Source: Runella sp. (GTDB lineage Bacteria > Bacteroidota > Bacteroidia > Cytophagales > Spirosomataceae). Taken from it: DNA of 56,263 bases. Position numbers and translations under genes: made by a program. Shown one piece after another: positions 1 to 7,079 of this stretch (positions are counted from its first letter, which is position 1; each line of letters opens with the position of its first letter). Where the stretch lies: the NCBI GenBank assembly GCA_023254175.1, contig JALQYJ010000167.1:1-56263 (forward strand), in the 5' to 3' direction. Below the pieces are notes generated by a model that was not told the DNA's origin, ran no database searches, and saw only the letters and a list, made by a program, of their open reading frames with translations.

Positions 1-862
1 CTTGGACAATCAATCGCACAATGTCTTCCGATTGAAATTTGAGCATATTCAAATGCAAAGGCTCATGGGGGCGTATAACTTTTAAACTAAGAGAGCGCCC
101 TTTTAAATTTTCTTTTTCGACAAAGCTTTGTGCCCACGCAATATCACTATTCACAATTTGATTGACGTTAATATCCTTAACTCTCTCCATCAACTGCAAC
201 ACGTTTCGATAGTTCACCGTTTCTCCATAAATGTGTTCGGCATGACAGGCTACACAGACTACTTCCATAGCTCCATCTTCCAGCGCTGCTTTTAAAGGAG
301 CTACTACCCGCAGACCTCCATCCGAAAGCGCCATTTTACGTTGGCCTTTTAAGAGGATAGGAGGCATAATGGCAGGCAATGAACTACTAGCCAAAACATA
401 ATCTAGAAAATCCTCTTCTTGAGGAGTGGCATACACCATCTTACCACTAACCACATCAACAGCTCCTACCTTTAGTTTTATGGGGCTATTGCGTAAAATA
501 AATTCATCGACATTATTTCTGAGGAGTGTTCGCAGGGGGGTAGTATCCAACAGGCCATCAAAACGGCTCATTAAGGTATCAAACCCCAGGGTCAAACGTG
601 AACGAGGTATAGCAATAGCTCCAGGCCCTGTGATATTTTTTACCCAAAACTCAATCAAGAGGCGGCTGATTCGAGGCCAATCAACCTTTTTATGCTCTAT
701 ATGATGGCGCCCAGCTTCATTTACCAAATAGCTTGCATTGAGGCTTCCGACCGAAATGCCGTAAATCATGTCAGGTTCAAAACCTTCTTCTAAAATTGCT
801 TGAACAACGCCAGCTTGAAATGCTCCTTTGAGCGAACCTCCCCCCAATACTAATGCTTTCAT
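1..862 (-). CDS. Patatin-like phospholipase (3' part beyond window)
   Basis: The reading frame is open from an ATG at 862 down to base 1, so about 287 residues are visible and the C-terminus lies outside the window. The N-terminus carries the patatin oxyanion loop GGGSLKG (residues 7-13). The nucleophile elbow GISVG follows, with Ser37. The partner aspartate is in a DGG motif at Asp181. These are the two halves of the Ser-Asp dyad of the patatin/RssA family of lipid acyl hydrolases. There is no signal peptide, so the protein is probably cytoplasmic. The natural substrate cannot be told from sequence. The promoter must lie in the 291-bp gap shared with the divergent prenyl synthase gene; I see no strong promoter match there. 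Family assignment is firm, the exact activity is not. Confidence 0.9.
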   Translation of the reverse strand, partial: MKALVLGGGSLKGAFQAGVVQAILEEGFEPDMIYGISVGSLNASYLVNEAGRHHIEHKKVDWPRISRLLIEFWVKNITGPGAIAIPRSRLTLGFDTLMSRFDGLLDTTPLRTLLRNNVDEFILRNSPIKLKVGAVDVVSGKMVYATPQEEDFLDYVLASSSLPAIMPPILLKGQRKMALSDGGLRVVAPLKAALEDGAMEVVCVACHAEHIYGETVNYRNVLQLMERVKDINVNQIVNSDIAWAQSFVEKENLKGRSLSLKVIRPHEPLHLNMLKFQSEDIVRLIVQ

Positions 863-1153
863 AAATTAACTTTATTCCAATGTTCAATTTTCAATAATTC
901 ACTCTATTATTTTGTTCTTTATCAACTACTTACTATCAACTATTCCTTCATAATGACAGAAAACCTCCTAGCTAAAAAGGGAGAATGTTCTTAAAATCCA
1001 AACAAAATCTGGCACTTTGGTGTAATGTTAATAGATTTTGTCCCAAATTTGGCGTTTGTTAGACAACAAATCAAAAAAAGGTTAAAGTTGCAGGCCCATT
1101 CAGTTAAACTATTTTTTCCACTTTCGTTGTTTACTGAATAGCCTATTGGTAAT

Positions 1154-2128
1154 ATGTCCCTCTCAATAAAAGATATTCAGGCTCCTATCGCCTCCGAAAT
1201 GGATGCTTTTGAAAGCAAGTTTCGGCAATTTATGAAAAGCGAGGTGATGCTCCTCGACCAAATCATGAATTACATTATCCGTCGAAAAGGAAAACAACTT
1301 CGACCGATGTTTGTTTTTTTGACGGCGGGTGTTAGTGGCAACATCACTGAAGCTACCTACCGAGGTGCCGCTCTTATTGAATTGCTGCACACAGCTACCT
1401 TAGTTCACGACGACGTAGTAGATGATTCAAACTATCGTCGTGGTTTTTTTTCGGTCAATGCCCTTTGGAAAAATAAAATTGCGGTTCTTGTGGGTGATTA
1501 TTTACTTTCACGGGGGTTACTACTTTCAGTTGACAATCAAGATTTTACACTTCTAAGAAGTGTATCTAATGCCGTTCGTGAAATGAGCGAAGGGGAATTA
1601 CTTCAATTAGCCAAAGCCCGTCGATTAGATATTACAGAAGAAATTTATTTTCAAATTATCCGTCAAAAAACAGCCTCTCTTATTGCGTCTTGTTGCGCAG
1701 TGGGAGCACAATCGGCAGGTGCTACGGAAGAATTTGTGGAAAAAATGCGTTTGTTTGGCGAAAAAGTAGGATTAGCTTTCCAAATCAAAGACGACCTTTT
1801 TGATTTTGGGGATGCCGAGGTCGGCAAACCGTTAGGAATTGACATTAAAGAAAAAAAAATGACACTTCCGCTCATTTATGCACTCAGCCAATCTACCTGG
1901 AGTACCAAACGGCATATTATCAACCTCATTAAAAACCACAGCGATAAACCCCAAAAAGTAGCCGAAGTTATTCAATTTGTGCGTGAGTCAGGAGGCATTC
2001 AATACGCGACTCAAGCAATGCAACGCCTAGTTGAAGAAGCAAAAAGTGTGTTACATACTTTTCCAGAATCGAAATACAGAACATCCCTTGAAGGATTGGT
2101 TCAATTTACAATTGATAGAAATAAATAA
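1154..2128 (+). CDS. Polyprenyl (trans-isoprenyl) diphosphate synthase
   Basis: A 324-residue protein of the usual size for long-chain trans-prenyl diphosphate synthases (IspB/HepT type). The first aspartate-rich motif is at residues 86-90 (DDVVD) and the second at 213-217 (DDLFD). Both bind the Mg-diphosphate of the allylic and isopentenyl substrates. The GKQLRP segment near residue 46 is the conserved GKRxRP substrate-binding motif. The enzyme elongates farnesyl or geranyl diphosphate with isopentenyl diphosphate to make the side chain of menaquinone. Quinone use is inferred from the phylum; chain length cannot be read from the sequence. The gene stands alone, with the patatin gene divergent and the next gene convergent. 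Confidence 0.93.
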   Translation: MSLSIKDIQAPIASEMDAFESKFRQFMKSEVMLLDQIMNYIIRRKGKQLRPMFVFLTAGVSGNITEATYRGAALIELLHTATLVHDDVVDDSNYRRGFFSVNALWKNKIAVLVGDYLLSRGLLLSVDNQDFTLLRSVSNAVREMSEGELLQLAKARRLDITEEIYFQIIRQKTASLIASCCAVGAQSAGATEEFVEKMRLFGEKVGLAFQIKDDLFDFGDAEVGKPLGIDIKEKKMTLPLIYALSQSTWSTKRHIINLIKNHSDKPQKVAEVIQFVRESGGIQYATQAMQRLVEEAKSVLHTFPESKYRTSLEGLVQFTIDRNK

Positions 2129-2141
2129 CCGCGTAATTGCG

Positions 2142-3308
2142 TCAGTTATCGCTTTCTGTACGAACCTGGAACAAGCGTTTTAACCAACCTACTTTTTCTT
2201 CATTTTCCTCTTTTTGAATGGCAGCATCCAATTTAAAATTCGCTAACTCAGCGAGATTGGGCTGACCTGCGTCTACCCAACAGGTGAACCAAAAATCACC
2301 GACCATCTTAACTGAAGCACGCATTTGGCGTTCTACTTGATGGTTCAACATTTGATGGTATTGGGTCGAAAACTCCCGTGAATACGTTTTCATAATTACC
2401 CCATTTCTATCTTCCAAAACGAATTTTTGTTCAGGTCGAACCCTATGAGTCAGTTCTTTTTCAAAACGCAACACACTATCTAACGCCGCATTGGCCTGCC
2501 TCACTGCTTGCCAAGCCCGATGAGCTACTTTATATTCGTAAGAAGCTGCCCCCACAAACATATCATAATTCTCCCCGAAAAGTTCAACAACTCTCGACTC
2601 CCAAAAAGCGTGAATCCCTTCTTGTCCAGTAAGTTGCCCGTTGTAATTTCTAGTTGTATGAAGCGGAACATTTGCATCGGCGATGTAATGCCCCAAATCT
2701 GCCGCTATTCGTAAAATTCGTCGGGGATTTTTTTCTCTAAAAGCCTCCGTTAACTGAAATTTATACTGTTGGATTGTCCATGGAACTGTTCCATTGAGTG
2801 CCAGCGTATCTTCCCCATATTTTTCGACAGCCTCTTTCCAATAAAAGGGCAGTCGAAATAATGCACTGTCTCCGTAAGCTTCGGCATCAATGTAATGCCG
2901 CGAAGCCTCCCCAACAACGGCATACCTGCGTTTATCAGGGTTTACGGCGTTATCAGTAAGATAACCGATTTGTCGCTTAAAAAAAACCTGCATTTCGGAA
3001 GGAAGCGTAAAAACGGCAAGACGATTGATGCGTTGATGCGCCCAAAAACCCCAGTTAATTTTGTTTGGGAAAACTTCAATCGGCCGAGTTAATAGAAAAC
3101 AAAGAAAAATAAATGTAAAAAACCTCGGAATGAATCCACAATTATTGGTCAACAATCCAAATATTATTCTGAATTCATACTTTGAAAAAAAATGCAATAA
3201 CGCATTTTCTACCCTCAAAAACAGAAATAAACCGTTCAAATAGTTGAAAAATGATTCAAAGTAAGTTTTTAAAATAAGTAATTGATTAAGTATTTTTTGT
3301 AAAATCAT
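2142..3308 (-). CDS. Secreted S1/P1-nuclease or zinc-dependent phospholipase C-fold protein
   Basis: The mature region begins WGFWAHQRIN just after a hydrophobic segment. In the S1/P1 nuclease and phospholipase C superfamily the mature N-terminal Trp and the His five residues later bind zinc, and both are present here. The other trinuclear-zinc ligands are recognisable: SRHYID, LGHYIADANVPLH and GIHAFWES. The most likely role is an exported phosphodiesterase acting on nucleic acid or phospholipid; the two cannot be separated by eye. The start is uncertain. The only upstream ATG (3308) gives about 75 residues of AT-rich, odd N-terminus before the signal-like stretch FFTFIFLCFLL. A TTG near 3155 or 3152 would give a normal signal peptide. 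The gene converges on the prenyl synthase gene with 13 bp between them. Confidence 0.75.
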   Translation of the reverse strand: MILQKILNQLLILKTYFESFFNYLNGLFLFLRVENALLHFFSKYEFRIIFGLLTNNCGFIPRFFTFIFLCFLLTRPIEVFPNKINWGFWAHQRINRLAVFTLPSEMQVFFKRQIGYLTDNAVNPDKRRYAVVGEASRHYIDAEAYGDSALFRLPFYWKEAVEKYGEDTLALNGTVPWTIQQYKFQLTEAFREKNPRRILRIAADLGHYIADANVPLHTTRNYNGQLTGQEGIHAFWESRVVELFGENYDMFVGAASYEYKVAHRAWQAVRQANAALDSVLRFEKELTHRVRPEQKFVLEDRNGVIMKTYSREFSTQYHQMLNHQVERQMRASVKMVGDFWFTCWVDAGQPNLAELANFKLDAAIQKEENEEKVGWLKRLFQVRTESDN

Positions 3309-3458
3309 AAAATTTAATCTTCATTTTTTTACTGAGACGCGGTATAAGGTTGTATTGTCACATCTTCTTCTCTCCTAATTTGATTTGGTAAAATTTTATT
3401 TTTACAGAATTGTTTATATTTTTAATAAAAAAAATACAATTTTTTAAAATTCATTCGT

Positions 3459-3466
3459 TATCTTTG
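3459..3466 (+). promoter_or_regulatory. Candidate Bacteroidota -7 element for the Dabb gene
   Basis: TATCTTTG matches the Bacteroidota sigma-A -7 consensus TANNTTTG exactly and lies about 60 bp before the ATG at 3526. The upstream -33 TTG is not clear; the region there is only A/T-rich. Position and -7 match support it, the missing -33 weakens it. Confidence 0.4.
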
Positions 3467-3525
3467 TATCATCATTAAAAACAGAGTATCACAGCCTGTC
3501 TCAAATCAGCTAATACATTACTACA

Positions 3526-3924
3526 ATGAACAAGAAGAAGTTTTTCGGATATATCAAACCAGTATTTGGCCTTTGTGTATTTATGCTCGTTATTTACGGA
3601 GCCTACACACCAAGCCAAAACGCAGAAATTCAAAAAATTGTCTGTATTAAGTTTAAAGCCAACGCGAGCGCAACCGACATTGAGCGCCACATGAATGAAT
3701 TTGCCCAACTCCGTCGTGAAATTCCACAAATGGTTGCTTACTCTGGCGGAAAAACATTAAGCGTTGCAGGAAAATCAGACTATGATGCCATGCACTATCT
3801 TACTTTTCGTACAAAAGACGACATATTAACTTTCCAAAATCATCCCAAATACCAGGAATTCGTCAAAAATAATGAAGCTTCTTGGGAGAAGGAATTAGTC
3901 ATTAATGCAAACATTGCTAAATAA
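3526..3924 (+). CDS. Membrane-anchored Dabb (stress-responsive alpha-beta barrel) protein
   Basis: A 132-residue protein. Residues 1-27 form a basic N-terminus and one hydrophobic segment (signal peptide or anchor). Residues 35-128 form one Dabb ferredoxin-like domain: a beta strand IQKIVCIKFKA, the helix ATDIERHMNEFAQL, and the typical late motif HPKYQEFV. Dabb domains usually dimerise into a barrel. Cytoplasmic members include stress proteins and some polyketide cyclases. In Cytophagales, secreted Dabb proteins are common and functionally uncharacterised. No neighbour suggests a pathway. A hairpin terminator follows about 210 bp downstream at 4137-4170. Confidence 0.85.
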   Translation: MNKKKFFGYIKPVFGLCVFMLVIYGAYTPSQNAEIQKIVCIKFKANASATDIERHMNEFAQLRREIPQMVAYSGGKTLSVAGKSDYDAMHYLTFRTKDDILTFQNHPKYQEFVKNNEASWEKELVINANIAK

Positions 3925-4136
3925 TTCTTTTGTTAGATTTTAGTTTATTAACCAGCTACTTTGTCCATATCTTCCTCCTCTTCTGGCGTCGAATCTGGTA
4001 CTTTCGAGAGTAGTTCATCGTCAACAAAGGTCAATATTTCTGGGTAAATTTTAGAAAGGCAATCCACTTCCCTCGTTCTTGTTCAGAAACGTTCCCTGAG
4101 ACAGGGTAAAAGTCTGGTTAGACAGTTGAGTGTACC

Positions 4137-4170
4137 AGCAGGGCAGTTTGCCCTGCTATCTTTTTTTATT
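4137..4170 (+). terminator. Intrinsic terminator
   Basis: Nine-bp perfect stem AGCAGGGCA (4137-4145) with TGCCCTGCT (4149-4157), a 3-nt loop, then a T-rich tract (TCTTTTTTT) on the plus strand. It can end plus-strand transcription coming from the Dabb gene. It sits between converging genes, so it may also slow minus-strand transcripts, although there is no T run on that side. Confidence 0.7.
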
Positions 4171-5368
4171 CAACCCAAAGTACAAGCCCTTTGAGGTAAC
4201 TTCCTTCTGGATGAAAAAGGTTGACGGGGTGATCGGCGGGCTGCGTAATTTGGTGCAGTACTCTCACTTGACGCCCTGCCTCGATAGCCGCCGCAACAAT
4301 GGTATTATAAAACAACTCACGATCAACTACTTGGGAGCAGGAAAACGTAAACAATATTCCGTTTGGTTTTAAATGCTTGATACCTTCGGCATTGAGACGT
4401 TTATATCCTTGAACAGCACGGTGCCGAGCCGACATGCTTTTGGCATATGCAGGTGGGTCAAGAATCATTAAATCGTATGTCCCCGTCGTTTCCTTTAAAA
4501 ACTTCATTACATCTTCGGCATACGAATGATGGTGAGTAGCTTCACCAAAATTTGCGGCTACGTTTCGGTCCGTGAGTTCAATTGCTTTTTTTGAAGCATC
4601 TACCGAATCCACTGCTTCTGCCCCTTCTACTAGGGCATAAATCGAAAAACCTCCCGAATAGCAAAATGCATTAAGCACAGTTTTCCCTTTAGCATACTGC
4701 CCCAATAAACGCCGATTGTCCCGTTGATCAAGAAAAAAACCTGTCTTTTGGCCTGTTTCCCAATCAATTAGAAACGTATGTCCGTTTTCTTTGACAGGAT
4801 GAGGTACAGGACAGGCTCCAACTAAATATCCGTTTTGGGTAGATTTGGCAAATTCTTCAGGTAAGGTATCTGCACTTTTGTTATAAATTGCTTTCAAACT
4901 AGAACCGTACAACTCACGCAACGCTTCCGCCAACTCTTCAATCACCCGAAACATACCAATAGAATGCGTTTGAATTACGAGTACACCGTCATAAAAATCA
5001 ATGATAAGACCAGGAAGTCCGTCACCTTCTCCATGTACCAAGCGATAGCTATTGGTTTGAGTGGTTTCATTTTCCCATTGTCGTGCAAACAACTGTTGAC
5101 GTACGACAAGTGCCTTTTGAAGCTTTTGTTTCCAGAACTCAACATTGGGAACAACTTGCTCAAAACTAAAAAGTTTAACGGCAATGTTACCATTATGATA
5201 ATGCCCCGTAGCTAAGTATTGCCCCCGGCTGTCACATACTTCAACGATTTCACCGTCAGTGGGTTGGCCTTTGATTCGGGCGATAGCTCCCGAAAAAACC
5301 CAGGGGTGAAAACGTCTTACAGCCTCATCACGATTAGGCTTTAAATAAACAAGTGGAAATGATTGCAC
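4166..5368 (-). CDS. rlmI: Class I SAM-dependent rRNA (cytosine-C5) methyltransferase, RlmI-like
   Basis: A 400-residue protein with the RlmI/YccW architecture. An N-terminal PUA-like domain (about residues 1-80, with HPWVFSGAI) is followed by a small linking domain and a Rossmann methyltransferase. SAM-binding motif I is NAFCYSGGFSIYAL. The catalytic loop contains LDPPAYAKS, and the later FSCS stretch holds the cysteine that attacks C6 of cytosine. E. coli RlmI makes m5C1962 in 23S rRNA, and the same activity is expected here by homology. It is transcribed alone, away from the Tat-exported isomerase gene. The DPPxF/Y motif and family length make the assignment firm; target specificity is inferred. 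Confidence 0.9.
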   Translation of the reverse strand: MQSFPLVYLKPNRDEAVRRFHPWVFSGAIARIKGQPTDGEIVEVCDSRGQYLATGHYHNGNIAVKLFSFEQVVPNVEFWKQKLQKALVVRQQLFARQWENETTQTNSYRLVHGEGDGLPGLIIDFYDGVLVIQTHSIGMFRVIEELAEALRELYGSSLKAIYNKSADTLPEEFAKSTQNGYLVGACPVPHPVKENGHTFLIDWETGQKTGFFLDQRDNRRLLGQYAKGKTVLNAFCYSGGFSIYALVEGAEAVDSVDASKKAIELTDRNVAANFGEATHHHSYAEDVMKFLKETTGTYDLMILDPPAYAKSMSARHRAVQGYKRLNAEGIKHLKPNGILFTFSCSQVVDRELFYNTIVAAAIEAGRQVRVLHQITQPADHPVNLFHPEGSYLKGLVLWVE

Positions 5369-5466
5369 GAATTATATAATTAATTGGAACAACAAAAATA
5401 CTTAGTGCAATGCAAGTAGAAAGCACATTGTTCGTTTTTTTTCCTAAAACTAACCACCAATCACTC

Positions 5467-6306
5467 ATGAATCGTCGCGATTTTTTGAAACACACCTCTG
5501 CCCTAAGCACAGGAATTGCCCTAAGTCCTAGTCTCATTGCCGAAGCAAAACCTCTCAAAAAATTTGGCATCCAATTGTACAGCGTCCGTGATTTGATGCC
5601 CAAAGATGCCAAAGGAACTATGAAAAAGTTGGCAGAAATGGGATATACTCAATTTGAAAGCTACGGTGGCCCCGATTTTTTGTGGGGAATGGCTCCCAAG
5701 GAATGTAAGACCTTTTTAGGTGACATAGGCGTTAAAATGGTCAGTACGCACTTTGATATGAACAAAGACTTAGAAAAGAATATCGAACGAGGTGCCGAGG
5801 CTGGTCTTAAATACATGCTTTGCCCCTTTTTAGGGCCTCAAAAAACCATTGACGACTGGAAGAAAAAAGCCGATTTATTTAACCAAGTGGGCGAAAAAGT
5901 AACCAAAGCAGGGATGAAGTTTGGTTATCATAACCACGACTATTCATTCAAACCGTTGGAAGGGCAAATTCCTCACGAAGTACTTTTGGCCAATACCGAC
6001 CCAAAATACGTCATGTTTGAGTTAGATTTGTGCTGGATTGTAGCCGCTGGACAGGATGCCGTTGAGCATTTCAAAAAGTACGGCCAACGCTACGAATTGG
6101 TTCATATCAAAGACATGGTTAAAGATAACAGCGGGAAGGTTACTCAAAAGGATTTAGGACAAGGGTCGATTGACTTTGTAACAATCCTTGGGGCAGCTAA
6201 AAAAGCAGGGGTGAAATATTACCTTGTTGAGCAAGAACAATACCCAGGAACTTCCATTGATAGCATCAAAGTAGATGCAGATTGGATGAAAAAGCTTACT
6301 TTTTAA
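5467..6306 (+). CDS. Exported sugar phosphate isomerase/epimerase-like TIM-barrel protein
   Basis: I start the gene at the ATG at 5467, because this gives a twin-arginine leader MNRRDFLKHTSALS followed by a small-residue stretch ending LIAEA. An earlier in-frame ATG at 5410 would put 19 odd residues in front. The mature part is a xylose-isomerase-like TIM barrel (AP-endonuclease family 2 superfamily). It opens FGIQLYSVRDLM and has later metal-site candidates at GYHNHDYSF, FELDLCW, ELVHIKDM and YLVEQEQYPG. Such Tat-exported proteins are numerous in Cytophagales and are thought to act on sugars or sugar derivatives in the periplasm. The substrate is unknown. Confidence 0.88.
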   Translation: MNRRDFLKHTSALSTGIALSPSLIAEAKPLKKFGIQLYSVRDLMPKDAKGTMKKLAEMGYTQFESYGGPDFLWGMAPKECKTFLGDIGVKMVSTHFDMNKDLEKNIERGAEAGLKYMLCPFLGPQKTIDDWKKKADLFNQVGEKVTKAGMKFGYHNHDYSFKPLEGQIPHEVLLANTDPKYVMFELDLCWIVAAGQDAVEHFKKYGQRYELVHIKDMVKDNSGKVTQKDLGQGSIDFVTILGAAKKAGVKYYLVEQEQYPGTSIDSIKVDADWMKKLTF

Positions 6307-6317
6307 TGACTAATTTT

Positions 6318-6350
6318 ATCTTCCCGAGAGTTTAAAACTTTCGGGAAGAT
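6318..6350. terminator. Bidirectional terminator hairpin
   Basis: Fourteen-bp stem ATCTTCCCGAGAGT (6318-6331) with ACTTTCGGGAAGAT (6337-6350), one G-T pair, 5-nt loop. It sits between the converging isomerase (ends 6306) and SanA-like (ends 6381) genes and is flanked by A/T-rich tracts on both sides. Confidence 0.6.
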
Positions 6351-6380
6351 TTGTAGAAGCTTTCGGCAAGGCAGTTAATT

Positions 6381-7004
6381 TTATTCCCCTTCTCTAACCC
6401 CTGCCTCGGGTCGGATGACGTATACATCGAGCATCGCTTTAGGGCGAGCGAGGTACTCCCTTAACAAAGTTTTTAATGAATAACCGTTTGGAACATCTTG
6501 TGCAGCAAATCCAACGGCATTGAGGCCTTCGTGTTCGGCCAAATAAAGTGCACGTGCGTTATGAAAGTTTTGTGAAATCACTGTTACTCGGTCTTGGCCG
6601 TAGATTTCGCGACAACGAACCACCGAGTCATACGTGCGGTAGCCCGCCGTGTCCAAAAGCATAACATCCTCAGGAATTCCCAGTTTCGTCAACGCTTGTT
6701 TCATTGCTCTAGGTTCGTCGTAGGTTTCCGCTTCCTTGTTACCGCTCAAAATCAGGTATTTCACTTTCCCTTCTTTAAATAAGAGTGCAGAAGCCTCCAT
6801 TCGGTACTTAAAAAATAAATTTTCTTTGCCCTTCGCCACGTACTTACTCGTTCCCAACACTAGCCCAACATCATTGGAGGGCAGTGATGCAATATCAAAA
6901 AAAACTTTATGATGAGTTGTTAAAACTACAATCCAATTACATAACAAAACAGCTACTACCACCCCAAAAACAGACCACAAGCTGACTTTGATGATTTTTT
7001 TCAT
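6381..7004 (-). CDS. SanA/YdcF-like (DUF218) membrane protein
   Basis: With the start at the ATG at 7004, the protein has a short basic N-terminus (MKKIIKVS), one transmembrane segment (about residues 10-30) and a DUF218 domain. Family hallmarks are VLGTSKYV, the helix KYRMEASALLFKEGKVKYLILSG and the nearby PRAMKQAL and DTAGYRTYDSV segments. E. coli SanA affects envelope barrier function at high temperature, and YdcF is a related SAM-binding protein. The precise activity is unresolved. An upstream ATG at 7067 would place 21 extra polar residues ahead of the anchor, which is less likely. It lies 75 bp after the parC stop and is probably the last gene of that transcript. Confidence 0.85.
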   Translation of the reverse strand: MKKIIKVSLWSVFGVVVAVLLCNWIVVLTTHHKVFFDIASLPSNDVGLVLGTSKYVAKGKENLFFKYRMEASALLFKEGKVKYLILSGNKEAETYDEPRAMKQALTKLGIPEDVMLLDTAGYRTYDSVVRCREIYGQDRVTVISQNFHNARALYLAEHEGLNAVGFAAQDVPNGYSLKTLLREYLARPKAMLDVYVIRPEAGVREGE

Positions 7005-7079
7005 CAAGGTCACTCGTAAGCGCCGAGAGTGACGAATGGCATTGGTATGTAGCAGTGTGGTTCTCACTCAATAGTATGG

